A stretch of DNA of 64,000 nucleotides, from positions 27,857,954 through 27,921,953 of the forward strand of contig NC_049982.1 in the NCBI RefSeq assembly GCF_000003815.2, written 5' to 3'. The position numbers and the translations under genes are program-made. This DNA is from Branchiostoma floridae. Taxonomy: Eukaryota; Chordata; Leptocardii; Amphioxiformes; Branchiostomatidae. The notes beneath the pieces were generated by a model. It was not told where the DNA came from, made no database searches, and saw only the letters and a program-made list of their open reading frames with translations. Shown piece after piece: positions 32,386-43,249 of this stretch (the first letter of the stretch is position 1; each line of letters opens with the position of its first letter).

Positions 32386-32910
32386 TTGCTTCGGAAAACA
32401 CCACAGGTAATGAGAAAGGTTGTTATTGAAAGTCCAGACCCTCCACGGGCCCTAGGGACTCAGGGACTTGACGCCAACGCAAAATTGGCTTCCCAATGTG
32501 ATAGATGTTTGGAAAATGCTGTCATTCACTTCTATGAGATCGAAGACGAACGTCACTTCGTTATGGAATGTTCTCGATATGATGATAAACGCACAGAGCT
32601 GTTCACATTACTTTCCGCTTCCTCTAAAGACTTTGCTACTCTCTGTTCGATAGATAAATTCAAGTACATTCTGGGAAGCGATAATCCACATTGTGTACAA
32701 GTAGGCAATATATCCACGATTGTTTATACCGTAGAACCAATTAAGGTGGTTTAAAAATGACATGCTAAACCCTTTATGTTGATGTATCCATACCTATAGA
32801 TATCCATATATATGTGTTTAGTTGTACTGTAAGTAGTTGTTATACATGTAGACCTTACGAAAGTCGCTGTACTTTTGTCGTGTCAATAAAGATTATTATT
32901 ATTATTATTA
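32386..32910 (+). pseudogene. LINE 3' fragment with zinc-knuckle-like CCHC and (ATT)n tail
   Basis: The frame at 32386-32754 contains CDRC, EDERHFVMEC and YDDKRTEL, the Cys-Cys-His-Cys pattern commonly found after the reverse transcriptase in non-LTR elements. After the stop there is a 3' UTR with AATAAAG at 32885 followed by ATTATTATTATTATT. 5'-truncated. Confidence 0.75.
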
Positions 32911-33299
32911 TAACTGGAACTAGAACAAACACGAATGAACACTCTGTTATGTAGACTGTTATATCGGAATGTACCATTTACACTTCTCAGTACGGATGAC
33001 GACCTTTGTACCGTGGTTCTATAAATATTGATGTCAATGTTATATCGTCCATTCAGATTTCTCACCTAATTAATGCGTCCAGACTTAAAAAAAAATCAAT
33101 GTTACGTTATGTAAGCATGATTTTAACAACTCTTTTTAACCAAACAACCATCTAAGTTTTAAAACTTAAAGTAATGTGTGTACGTAAGGTGTGTGTAAAT
33201 ACCATCATAATTCAGACTTTGTTGTTCCAAGTCTGCGAAGTGGTATAATGAATAAATATTTTTTTAAAAATGTATCTTACAAGTAAGGGCCCTTCCTTT
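32911..33299. other. Noncoding stretch, no feature recognised
   Basis: AT-rich, no frame longer than 60 residues. Confidence 0.4.
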
Positions 33300-33661
33300 A
33301 GGCCATATTGATTTGGTTGATATATGGATGACATCGACACATGCATTTTTGTTAATGTTTTCGGTCATACTGTAAATGTACCTGCTAAATATATGCTGCA
33401 TGAGTAATTAATTTTAATCTGAATATCGAAAACGGATACTATGCCGAAGAATGCTTTTGTCATTTCCAAAGTCAAAGATTAGAGAGGACAAAAATATAAA
33501 GAACACATTTTCGGTATGCCATACTCTGTGTGTTCAGCAATTTATTCAAAGTCCTGACCACTAAGATTCCATAATGAAGACAACTATCTTTTTAATTCGC
33601 ACGTTGGCATCAGTTTTGGGGCTCGAAGAGGATGCCATCCATATAGTCTAATTAGGATGCC
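33300..33661. mobile_element. Family D inverted-repeat element, copy 1
   Basis: The left end AGGCCATATTGATTTGGTTG leads into ATATATGGATGACATC and the right end is GATGCCATCCATATAGTCTA. A GCATCAGTTTTGGGG segment lies just inside the right end. The same ends and internal pieces recur at 41214-41950 and 49407-49782. Noncoding. Confidence 0.75.
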
Positions 33662-33680
33662 CTTAGACCGCAGTGAGTAA

Positions 33681-34005
33681 CTAAAGCTAGGGGCACAACC
33701 CGCCGTACTTGCAAGTGCCAAAACGTCGGCAATCTTTTGGTATCCGTAAGTGGTAAGTACCGTCTCCGAACGAACACGTGGCGAATCCCACGGATTTGGG
33801 AGCACGCAGACACGCCGTAGAAATTTAAGTGCATGCAGAACTTTCTCTGCGTTCGGGCTGCGGATTCGCCCTCCGTACGTGCCAGTACGGGCGACGCACC
33901 TGCCATGTACAGACTGAACGTTTTCAAGAATACGGGGCAGACGTGGCCTCCACAAAAAACGTACGGACAAATTGCACGTACGGCGGGTTGTGCCCCAGGC
34001 TTTAG
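33681..34005. mobile_element. TIR element with CTAAAGC...GGGGCACAACCCGCCGTAC ends
   Basis: The left CTAAAGCTAGGGGCACAACC and the right GGTTGTGCCCCAGGCTTTAG are inverted copies; complementarity continues with CGCCGTACTTGCA/TGCACGTACGGCG. The overlapping open frames on both strands (88-128 residues) follow from this structure and show no protein family. Confidence 0.85.
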
Positions 34006-34011
34006 GGAGGG

Positions 34012-34402
34012 TTCACACGTGCGTATATGTTCAAGTCCGTATGAGGTCCGTATGGAAGTCTTAGCCTCTAACAGTCTACACAGGTTGCCGGTAAAATGAT
34101 AGAAATTGCACAGATGAACCCAGATAGGATGCCATCGAAATTAGTGAAAGCGTACTCCTCTGGCACGTTATGTGTCTATATTTTTCCCAATTTCAACTAT
34201 TTTACAGCGACCTGTGGAGCCTTGTTAGCCTCCATAGCAGGCTTTCTGGGGCCTATTTTTGGCTCATAATACACCTTTGCTGGCCATTTCTATTTGTACT
34301 CGGTCGCTGATTGCTGGCGTTTTCTGATAGCCGGCCTTGTAGAGGCTACGAATTCTATACGGACCTCGAACGGACTTGCATATATACGGACGTGTGAACC
34401 CG
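34012..34402. mobile_element. TIR element with GGGTTCACACG ends, copy 2
   Basis: The left end GGGTTCACACGTGCGTATAT and a right end reverse-complementing to GGGTTCACACGTCCGTATAT are inverted copies, followed by GTTCAAGTCCGT-like segments. The interior repeats TAGCCTCTA-type pieces as in 13038-13349. It abuts the preceding TIR element. Confidence 0.85.
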
Positions 34403-34635
34403 GCTTTATATGGTTAGCATCCTCTGCAAACTATAAATTCCAAAGTGCAAAAACAATTAGATAGGTTTGAAAACAAAATTCATAAGTATTCGAAGTGAAG
34501 AAATGTATCACAGACAGCAGCTCTTTAACTCCTGTGTTCACGCAATTGTAAAATGATACGATCATACTGATAAAGCCTGAATCCGAATAAAACATGAAAA
34601 AGGCAAAAAGTAAAGCCAGTTTAAACATTCTTCGT

Positions 34636-34870
34636 CAGGCAATGTTGATTTGATTATATGGATGGCATCCATTGGAACATACTGATGCGAGCAGGTGAAT
34701 GAGAAAGAACGTTTGGCCAAAAAAATCTTCAGTATGAAATCTGAGTGGTCATGAAAGTTGAACACGGGACTAAACACATGTATGGTATAGCAACAATTAG
34801 GTTTAGGGACTGGTACATTTGTACCGGTACAATCCTGTTTTTTTTTCTTCTTCTTCTTGGACTTGTCCGC
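34636..34870. mobile_element. Family D element, truncated copy
   Basis: The end AATGTTGATTTGATTATATGG followed by ATGGCATCC and CTGATGCGAGCAGGTG matches the left end of 41214-41950. The two also share a GGTACATT...GTACCGGTACAA-like internal part. No clear right terminus was found. Confidence 0.6.
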
Positions 34871-34887
34871 CAAAAAAAGATAAGTGA

Positions 34888-35007
34888 CTACAAAATGTTT
34901 CAATATGGCCGACACTAGTCCACCTAGTCTCCTAAATAGTCTGTACTACTTTCTGTACAAGCTGCGCCGAGCCGACAGCTTGTCGGCCATATTGAAACAT
35001 TTTGTAG
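34888..35007. repeat. Inverted repeat, 25-bp arms
   Basis: AAAATGTTTCAATATGGCCG at 34892 and its complement CGGCCATATTGAAACATTTT near 34984 form long arms around a loop of about 70 bases. Noncoding. Confidence 0.85.
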
Positions 35008-36565
35008 GCACCGGTTACTGATTGGCTTGTGCCGAAGGACGCAATCTCATTAATATTTATAAGACTGGTGCCGGAAGATTAAGCAGAGTCGGATCCGGTC
35101 GCCGAATTCTGAGTAGGAGACGGGGGTATCAGAGCACAACAATTGACAGACAAAAGATCATCAAAAGATGTAGAGGAAATCTACATCTGTGATACCTTTT
35201 TCAGACAGTTTGTTGCAAAACAAGACCTCTGCCTTTTTCGCTGGATCTTGAACCGCTCTAGTGCTATCAAGGAGGTTGAAAGAGGGGAGCTATCGGGTCG
35301 GACCCGGAGACCAGTGTGCGATCATCGGGCATGTCTGTAGTCTGTAAAGCCTATTCTATGGCTTTATCACTGGCATCTTTGTTTCCCTGGCCTTCAACGA
35401 CTGTAGTTAGCACGATTATCAAAATTAGAAGCCTGAAGATATACATCTTTGCTGTGGTCCTTCAAGAACCCACATATTAGAGCAGCATACTAGAAGGCTA
35501 ATACTTTGGTCAAAACTAGAATAAAAGGGGCCCCGTCGGGTAGTTTACGGGCTCTCTTTTTGCACTTTCTGGCGTGTCCTCTACATGGATCCGTGGGACT
35601 CCCTTCGACCACCGGTTTATTTCGGGCCTGGTAAGAAATAGACGGTGTTCGCTAGTCGGCAGTCCATCGAGACAACTTTGTGGCTTCAGGGTCCGGCCGG
35701 GGCTCCACCCCTGCGGGCACCGGTGTAAATGTGACCGTGACATTAGATAATTCAACTCCAATACTCTTTATCATAAGTGCTAAATGCACCACTAAGACTT
35801 GAAATATTTCGAATGTACTGCAAACACTCTAGGCCACTGCATTGCTTCTGCTATAAAACACATGGTAGATTATCAATAAGTCTCTTTCACCGTCTTATTT
35901 TGATTGTCTCATCAGCTTGTTTTTCTTCTTCCTTAATTCTGAGCCGCTGTAACGGGGGTGACTAGCAGTGCGCATGGTGTTAGTAAGTGAAGCTTTTTTT
36001 TGTTTTACATTTCTTTGTAATTGCTAGCTTACTATGTAGACCAAAAGATGGAGCATCTATGTGTTGATATTATTTCATACCTGACAAATATGTTATATCA
36101 TGATAACGTTATTGAAAGCAGCCTACGTGTTTCGATCTCTTGTCTTGGGTAGGCTTCGTGCTGCAAGCTGGTAACCCTAAAGACTATTTCCCAGTTTTCC
36201 TCCTATGGCCACAGCAATTGAATTTTATGGTTGACATCCTTTGTAGAGCGCAAAAAAACAACAAGATGGGAAAAAACAAGGTATTCATTCCTGTATTAAA
36301 GAAGTGAACTAGTGTAGTAAAAGTGATACTATTGTGGTACACTGGTATCACTTGCCAAGCTGGCAACTACAACCATGGCTTCAATATATGGTGACACTCT
36401 TAGTAAGAGTCATACAACTATCCAGCAAGTTTCAGTTCTGCAACTATAGTCATGGCTACCTCCCTAGTGTCACTTTTACAAGTATGGTCATTAGGCTACA
36501 ACACAAATCGTTTGCCTATTTGGTCTATCTGACCCATCCGGGAAGAGGAAAAAATTATTGCTTTT
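35008..36565. other. Stretch without recognised gene
   Basis: Frames at 35143-35340 (+, 65 residues) and 35516-35761 (-, 81 residues) are open in GC-richer sequence, but neither resembles a known family or sits between convincing splice sites. A T-run lies near 35994. Confidence 0.4.
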
Positions 36566-36665
36566 NNNNNNNNNNNNNNNNNNNNNNNNNNNNNNNNNNN
36601 NNNNNNNNNNNNNNNNNNNNNNNNNNNNNNNNNNNNNNNNNNNNNNNNNNNNNNNNNNNNNNNNN
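36566..36665. other. Assembly gap (100 N)
   Basis: Exactly 100 N, the usual placeholder for a gap of unknown size. Frames spanning it are artefacts. Confidence 0.99.
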
Positions 36666-38830
36666 AACGGGGACAGAATAGAAACCCCGACATGAACGTC
36701 AAAACTATTAGAGTCTAATATCATGCTGAACATGAAAAGCGGTCTGTGGGCCGATGTGAGCTTTTCTGAATAAGCAAACTCCAGGTTCAAACAAGACGAA
36801 ACAAACAATCTGCTTGGAGAGTAAGTTTTCCTTTAAGTTCGTAGTTTTATATGACTACATGACTTACAGAAATATTAACTAACTTAAAGCTTGTAGACGT
36901 CCTTAAGCTAAGAGATCGTATTTGACTACAAAGATAGAAGATTTGAACTCGTGGCCATAAGAGGCAAACTCAATAGATAGTTTTAAACAAAGCTTATAGC
37001 TAGATGTCCAAAGGTTAGGTGTGACAGGTCATCAAGTATAATATATATCGAGCTGCAGTGATAATTTCCCAAACTTATTCAGTAGTAGTAGTAGTAGTCC
37101 ACTGTGTTCTGTTTTTGCAGTGGTCTGGACACTCTGCAGCTGCAGTCAGTCTTTCTTACACTCTCTTCACTTCATCTTGTTCATTGCGAGTCTTTTTATT
37201 CAATACCAAGTATAACTCTACAAATCACTCGGCATGTCTGTTTGTTTTTAAGTTATTTGGGGCTTCCGTAATTTGGGGCTTCCGTAGGATTGTTTAAACA
37301 TGGAATGGCTAAATCAGATTCGAAAAAAAAAATATATGCAAATTTACTGCCATTTAGGATTCCGGCGCATATTAACAGGGCGCGCAAACAGTCTTCAACA
37401 GGGCGGAAAGATTGCTTCCGCCGATTCAGCAGTAGATCTGCATTTCAAAACACCAGGATGCTGTTCATAAGTGTTTCCCGCACCATTGCAATATTCAACA
37501 GTACTTATTTTGTTTTCGTCCGCCGTTTTGCCGTTAAAGAGGAAGGGGTGGATTTTCAAATACTGATTGGTACAAAAGGAAGAAATGAAAGCCACTGGTT
37601 GATTTTGGAAGAAGGTTTCATGTTTAGTTTAGTTTGATACAGCTCTCCATTAGTGACTGACATGTCATTATTCGTCCTGGAGTCCGGGTGATTTGTAAAG
37701 AATCACCTACTCAAGACGAAAGGATTTGTACCATCGCATAGCACACCATCGCAAGTGTGGTGGGTTCTTTAACCTGGGTGTTTTTAAACACGGGAGCTCC
37801 ATTTAACGTTCTATCCGAGATCCTATAGTCGAAGCTAGATACTCATTTCACCTGAAAATTTGTGACGTACCTAGGCAAAGCAAGGTACTCATTTTCACCT
37901 GAGTAAAGTGAGGAAAGCCGTGTTAAGTGCCTTTCCCAGGGGAAACAAGATCCGTGACACGCCAAACACGCTGCCGCTGCGCCACGCAATCTCACTTTGA
38001 GGGTGATGCTGCGTTGATGAACCTTTAAACATGCGTATGCCTTCAGATTATTTTACCTTTTCAGACGTTGTGCACGTACGTCTTCCTTGTTATATTTCAC
38101 CCATTCCACAGTTGTGGGTCGAAATATATTGTTTTTTTTTGGCGTTTCCCCTCCTTCTTCTTCAGTCAAATATTTAAGTCTATTCATTATGGTCATATTT
38201 TGGACCAACTGGCCTAAAATTTGGCATAAAGCTAGAGTGGGCCAATGCCCACTAGCTGTTCATTTCTAGGTATTGGCCTCTGAAATGGTTTTGTCAATTT
38301 TTTTGTACCCAGAAAGTATATAATGTCCCCGAAATTCGTTATTTGTCTTGAAATATGTCCAAAAAGTTTCGAACATATTTTTATATCATACAATGCATTA
38401 AAATGATTCATTTTTTTGTGATTTTCCCCATTATTTGTACCGACAATGTACAAACAATACAAACCATACCAAATACTGGATCTTACACACACTTAACAAG
38501 TACTTGTACCTAACATGTACAAAAAAATCATACCCAACACCAGATCTTTTACATATGAATCTTTTTATTATCATCAAAAAGAGACTTGAACACAAAACGT
38601 CTCTTGTTACGTGAATTTTGAAATGTAAATGACTTTTCAGTGCAACAAAGTTTAACATGCATGCTTGGTCTCTTCACAAAGGTGGATGTTCTTAATCAGA
38701 AACCTCTTCCAATTCTTCAGGTTTCCGGGTCTACCTTGTTCCGTTCAGAGAAGCACGGGTCCCGTATGTGGTTTTCCCTGCTTCTTCATCGTAGGTCACG
38801 TTTCTGCCGAAGAAAGAAAAAAAAATAGAT
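36666..38830. other. Noncoding stretch with SINE- and repeat-like pieces
   Basis: No gene seen. 37740-38000 contains TTAAGTGCCTTTCCCAGG and a reversed tRNA-like end (GCCGCTGCGCCACGC), resembling the SINE-like pieces near 27960 and 41940. 38190-38300 is related to the repeat at 18120-18780. The 115-residue frame at 37290-37637 has no domain. Confidence 0.4.
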
Positions 38831-38833
38831 TAA

Positions 38834-38902
38834 CTCTCGCGAGAACTTGGTCACTCCGTGATCAAGATGGACTGATAGCCATCGAAAATTTGTCATCAAG
38901 GT
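38834..38902 (+). promoter_or_regulatory. Possible promoter with TCTCGCGAGA palindrome
   Basis: CTCTCGCGAGAAC at 38834-38846 contains the palindrome TCTCGCGAGA, a known core element of some TATA-less metazoan promoters. It is followed by CAAGATGG, which resembles a YY1 site, and by a good donor CATCAAG|gtatgt at about 38902. No downstream coding exon close by was identified. Confidence 0.25.
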
Positions 38903-39556
38903 ATGTGTGTTTACCTGGGAAAATGGTCACTGGTTGATAAAAAATCCTATTAACTGTGTACGTACGTGACTGATGAATCTCTTCAACGAAAATAGATTAA
39001 AAAAAGAATGATTGCAAAATTAACCGCACAAATTGAGAACCAAACGTTATCAGAAATTCTAAAACCAGGTGTATACCCAATTGGTATGAAGGTTAGACAT
39101 ACGGGTAATAACATAATTGTGCAAGGTTAAACGGATAGATTTTGTCGACGGTCAGACATTTCATGTAGCGCCAACTACCTTTCGTGAGTTACTTGTGTCC
39201 AGTAACTGTCGTCACGATCGAGTCACTGATGAAATGAAGTGGATGCTACTTAAGACGTCAGACCGTTTCCATATTCTATCCAGGAACACTTGCCTTGCGT
39301 ATACCCAACTCAACTAGGAGTTTCTATCTTAATTCTCAATTATAAAAATCCACCTTCTTTTGTCTTTCTCTGCGTCCCCCCCCCCCCCCGAAAAAAACAA
39401 GACAACTAATGTAGATATAGCCAACTTATTAAATAGTCTCCTGTATCTACAATATTCTCAATTATTGCCCCAGTCACGTGCATGTCTCCTGTGTTTATGC
39501 CACATATGTGTTTATCTAAGTAAACGTACTTGTAATAAGCCTTCGGATAAGAACTT
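38903..39556. other. Noncoding 3' flank of the repeat-protein gene
   Basis: No gene seen. Includes a C-run at 39377-39390. Confidence 0.4.
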
Positions 39557-39562
39557 TTTATT
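39557..39562 (-). terminator. Polyadenylation signal AATAAA
   Basis: AATAAA on the minus strand, about 160 bases after the TAA stop of the secreted repeat protein. Confidence 0.6.
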
Positions 39563-39721
39563 GTAAAACGGTACAATAAAATTTAAAAGTTCTTTTTAGT
39601 GTAAAACGGTACTTTTCCGAGGCAAACTAAATTCAAAATGTATTTTACAGCAGTAATGGCTTTCTTAGTGATTCTTATAATACAGAACGACCTGCGAACT
39701 AACCTTGTCTGTCATTTTCAG

Positions 39722-40540
39722 TTAGGCGGATTTCTTCTGCTTGGACATTGGTGGTCCGAGCCCAGACAGGTTCATACCCATCTTCTCCTCGGCATATGCA
39801 ATGGCTTCCTCTAGGGGCATACCTTGGGCCATGGCTTGCCTTATCAGGGCCATCTTCTGTGAGGCGTAAGCAACGGCTTCTTCTCCGGACTTCCCTTGGG
39901 TCATCGCTTCCATTATCAGGGTCATAAAGTCGGGAGGAGGGGCATCGTCGGATTTCTTTTGCTTCTTGGACTGTGGTGGGCCGAGCATAGATGGATCTAT
40001 TCCCATGGCCTCCATCATCTTCCGGTTGACGTATGCAGCAGCTTCTTCTCCGGACATTCCTTGGGCCCTGGCTTCCGAGAACAGGGCCATGGCTTCAGGT
40101 GGAGGGGCATCGTCGGATTTCTTTTGCTTCTTGGACTGTGGTGGGCCGAGCATAGATGGATCTATTCCCATGGCCTCCATCATCTTCCGGTTGACGTATG
40201 CAGCAGCTTCTTCTCCGGACATTCCTTGGGCCCTGGCTTCCGAGAACAGGGCCATGGCTTCAGGTGGAGGGGCATCGTCGGATTTCTTTTGCTTCTTGGA
40301 CTGTGGTGGGCCGAGCATAGATGGATCTATTCCCATGGCCTCCATCATCTTCCGGTTGACGTATGCAGCAGCTTCTTCTCCGGTCATTCCTTGGGCCCTG
40401 GCTTCCGTGAACAGGGCCATGACTTCGGGAGGAGGGGCATCGCCAGGCGGCGGCGGAAGACCTCCATGCGGTGCGCCTTGGATGGAAACCGTTGCGACCA
40501 CCAACAGCAGTGCTGGAATAAGCTTCAACGACAACATCAT
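39722..40540 (-). CDS. Secreted tandem-repeat protein, candidate peptide precursor
   Basis: 272 residues from MMLSLKL to a TAA stop. Residues 1-22 are a clear signal peptide (hydrophobic IPALLLVVAT, likely cut near SIQG|APHG). After a proline-rich spacer come three 55-residue repeats (about 34-88, 89-143, 144-198), each holding DAPPPE, MALF, EARAQGM, GEEAAAYVNRKM, MEAMGIDPSMLGPPQ and SKKQKKS. A fourth, variant unit (199-272) looks like two half-repeats fused. There is no cysteine. RK and paired KK sites in each repeat could be prohormone-convertase cuts, but no Gly-Lys/Arg amidation site is seen. An acceptor tctcttttctgttcag lies just before AAGCCATG, so a 5' UTR exon is likely. The family is not recognised; a structural, non-processed secreted protein is the alternative. 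Confidence 0.85.
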   Translation of the reverse strand: MMLSLKLIPALLLVVATVSIQGAPHGGLPPPPGDAPPPEVMALFTEARAQGMTGEEAAAYVNRKMMEAMGIDPSMLGPPQSKKQKKSDDAPPPEAMALFSEARAQGMSGEEAAAYVNRKMMEAMGIDPSMLGPPQSKKQKKSDDAPPPEAMALFSEARAQGMSGEEAAAYVNRKMMEAMGIDPSMLGPPQSKKQKKSDDAPPPDFMTLIMEAMTQGKSGEEAVAYASQKMALIRQAMAQGMPLEEAIAYAEEKMGMNLSGLGPPMSKQKKSA

Positions 40541-40545
40541 GGCTT

Positions 40546-41213
40546 CTGAACAGAAAAGAGAGATACTGCTTTAGAACATACACTTTTCCGGACAGAAATA
40601 TTTAAGCTAACTCGTATCAGCGCGTGCACATGATGAAACTGGGGGTATGGTAAACTATAGTACAGAATATAGTAAGGTAGTGCAAACTATAGTAAGACAG
40701 TAAGTTAGACAATACAATACGTACTTTCAAATGGCCCTAAAACACGCCAGGGACTTTCTGTACTTGCCTCTCTGCAAATGTGGAGAAGAACACAGGCAAC
40801 TGCCCTCCTTTTATACCAGTCCTCGCCTCGCAACGCAGCTACGGGATTCTCAGAAAGAGTTTAATGATCAATTTTCTATTCCAGGTCAAATGAAATTACT
40901 GCATCCGGAGGTTTAAAAAATGATGCGGGTTATTTTGCTTTAATGGCGACTACGACACGCAGAATTCAAAATGAGCAATCGGTTTCATCTCAAGCGAGAA
41001 ATTACGGCAATATTTGGGGCTATATGCTACAAGGCTTATTCAAAATGGTTCTATATAAAACCATTTGCTGTTTGTCTTTGGATATGGGGATTTTCAGTTT
41101 TGTATTTGCGTTTTTTATATTTTGACGAGTATCAGAAACAACGGAGTTAAAAACTACTTAGTCGTAGAGAGAAAGCTTTAGGTCAATCTCAAAATAGGAA
41201 CATGAACCACACT
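40546..41213. other. Upstream flank of the repeat-protein gene
   Basis: Expected to contain the 5' UTR intron and promoter. GTACAGAATATAGTAAGGTA-type short repeats lie near 40660-40700. No further coding exon seen. Confidence 0.4.
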
Positions 41214-41950
41214 AGGCCATGTTAATTTGATTATATGGACGACATCCTCCAGGAACTACAAAACTGATGCGGCGCGCGAAAAGAAAAGTTTGCCCCCTCC
41301 CCAAATATTGCCTTCGGTAAAAAATCTAACTGGTCAGGAAGGTTGAACATAGTACTAAAGACACATATAGACACAGTATAGTTAACCACCAATTAGGTGT
41401 AGGAATCGGTACATTGTACGGGTACCGGGTAAAAAAAATTATTCTTGGACCGGTCCGAAAAAAAAACAGACCTGAAAAAAAAAACGGTTTGTGCGTTTTG
41501 GGGCTTATCGGGCCAAGAAATATAACAAGAGTAAATTCGAGTTTATAGTCATTTGTAACTTGTTCACACAGTCAAAGATACAGAGGCAATTAGCCTTGAG
41601 TACAAGAAGATTTAAAACGCTAGTAGGGGTGAGGGGAGGGGCGGATGCTCCACCAAACAGCTTCCTTTGCAACAAAACTGAACAGGACCTGTACCTAAAA
41701 TTTCTGTACCCGGCCGGGTACCCATTCCTACCAACAATAGATTTTTTTTATTTATGCCCGTTTACATCTTGTTCTTTGACATTATATTTACTTTAACATT
41801 AGTTATCTGTTTTCTGATAGCTTTTTTTTCAATCGACGTCATATTCCTTCTCATCTAACAGCTGCTTTGCACGATCTTCAACTTTTTTGGACACAGCCGA
41901 AAATTGATGCCCGTGCGGATGCCATCCATATGTTCAAATTGACATGACCT
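41214..41950. mobile_element. Family D inverted-repeat element, copy 2 (about 737 bp)
   Basis: The left end AGGCCATGTTAATTTGATTA leads to TATGGACGACATCC, and the right end GATGCCATCCATATGTTCAA runs on to TTGACATGACCT. Internal GGTACCGGG and GACCGGTCCG pieces are shared with 34800-34860 and 53090-53140. The 101-residue frame inside has no domain. Confidence 0.7.
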
Positions 41951-42577
41951 TATAGTCGCGTGGAGTGCCTTTCCCAGAAACACATGTACAGCGCCAGCAT
42001 GCAGACAGAAATTCCAGAACCCGTGACCTCTTGATCCCGTGCCCTTTAGCCCACCCACTCGCGTATTTGACGCCAATGACATTGTAATCAGCTGTTGATT
42101 GTAACACAGTACATCCCCCACACAAGGAAAAAGTATTTGGAAAACTACAACATTGGCGCCAACCAGTCCCCAGTTGTGACAAAAATATGGAAACTTTCCT
42201 AATGTATAAAGAGGCCAAGAAATCGAGAACTTGTTCCTGCTTTTTTTTTCAATCAAGTTCGTAGGGCCTGATGTTACCATCATAAAGATGAAGAGCGGCC
42301 CATAGCGATAACTGTAGCAGCTGTTTTCCCACATCAAGCTTAGACAAGCTTGACTTTACTGACTCAATAGGCGAAGCAGGTGGTACGAGCGTTTGTAGTA
42401 TATCAGGCATAAAATATGTAGTCTCCTTTGTAGACAATGGTGCGACATTTTTATTTATTTATTTGAGGGGGCACTGGTTTGCTATTTTCAACACGCCACA
42501 CTCTCTTATTCTTGAGCTCCTCAACCACCAAGCTTTACGTCTCATCTTAGATATAGATGGTCTCCCTTTCCTGAGAT
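41951..42577. other. Noncoding stretch with a SINE-like piece
   Basis: 41940-42060 resembles the reversed SINE-like sequence seen near 27960 and 37900 (GGAGTGCCTTTCCCAG). Overlapping minus-strand frames at 41855-42437 have no recognisable domain. Confidence 0.4.
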
Positions 42578-43246
42578 ATACCGGTGTGACAGCGATCTCG
42601 CCCCCCCCCCCCCCCGGGGGGGGCGAAATCACTAGAGATCTAGGTATTAATTAGAATAACGCACATTTTGGTATATGCACCTGGCCAAGGGATATCTTCA
42701 CCTCCAACATGACTGTTTTTTCTAGTATTTAGGAACTGATGCATTTATCCGTGTTTCTTAAGACTGGTACTTTACCAGTGTTTGTGTAGCATTTAGCAAC
42801 AGCTATATCAACTTGCGCGTAGATAGTGTTTATAATGAGAAACTATTATTCACGTGTGTTTTTGTTAGTGCTTTGGAAATGTTTCCAGACAAGAAAGAAA
42901 AACACTGTGACAAATTGAAAACATATAGCTGACGTATTCCGTGCCATAGACGGTGTTGATTTATACGTTTGGAGTAGTACTGTTTTTATGCCACCTCAGC
43001 TGCAAAAATGGTCTTTTTCATTTCAATGTCATATTTGCACCGAACAATATAGTATCGACTTTCGAGGTATGACCTCTTACGGTACGGTAATAAGGTGTCA
43101 TATAGGTACCAGGTAACACACCATATACGTTACTCCCCAGGTGCAGTATAGTACCAGGTAGCGCACCTGTAATATATGTAATAGCCAGCTGCTCTGGGGG
43201 GGGGGGGCGAAAACGCTAAAGGGGGGCGAAAACGCTAGTGATCTCG
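42578..43246. mobile_element. Candidate element bounded by C/G-run hairpins
   Basis: 42578-42640 is a hairpin: GCGATCTCGCCCC, a long C-run, then GGGGCGAAATCAC. At 43196-43246 a G-run precedes GGGGCGAAAACGC twice and then AGTGATCTCGCCCC. A similar TTTC...GCGAAATCAC arrangement occurs at 8940-9020. The middle is AT-rich and noncoding. Confidence 0.4.
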
Positions 43247-43249
43247 CCC

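Noticed and set aside
33584-34099. Overlapping frames of 88-128 residues
   Set aside because: They lie within a TIR element, are open on both strands and resemble no protein.
35516-35761. 81-residue minus-strand frame in GC-richer DNA
   Set aside because: Looked exon-like in composition, but no homology was recognised and no matching splice sites were found.
36334-36808. Frames of 68-115 residues across N bases
   Set aside because: Artefacts of translating through the assembly gap; the same applies to 63500-63997.
39896-40574. Two plus-strand frames of 202 and 217 residues opposite the secreted repeat protein
   Set aside because: They are antisense shadows kept open by the 165-base repeat; the minus-strand frame has a signal peptide, a splice acceptor and a polyadenylation signal.
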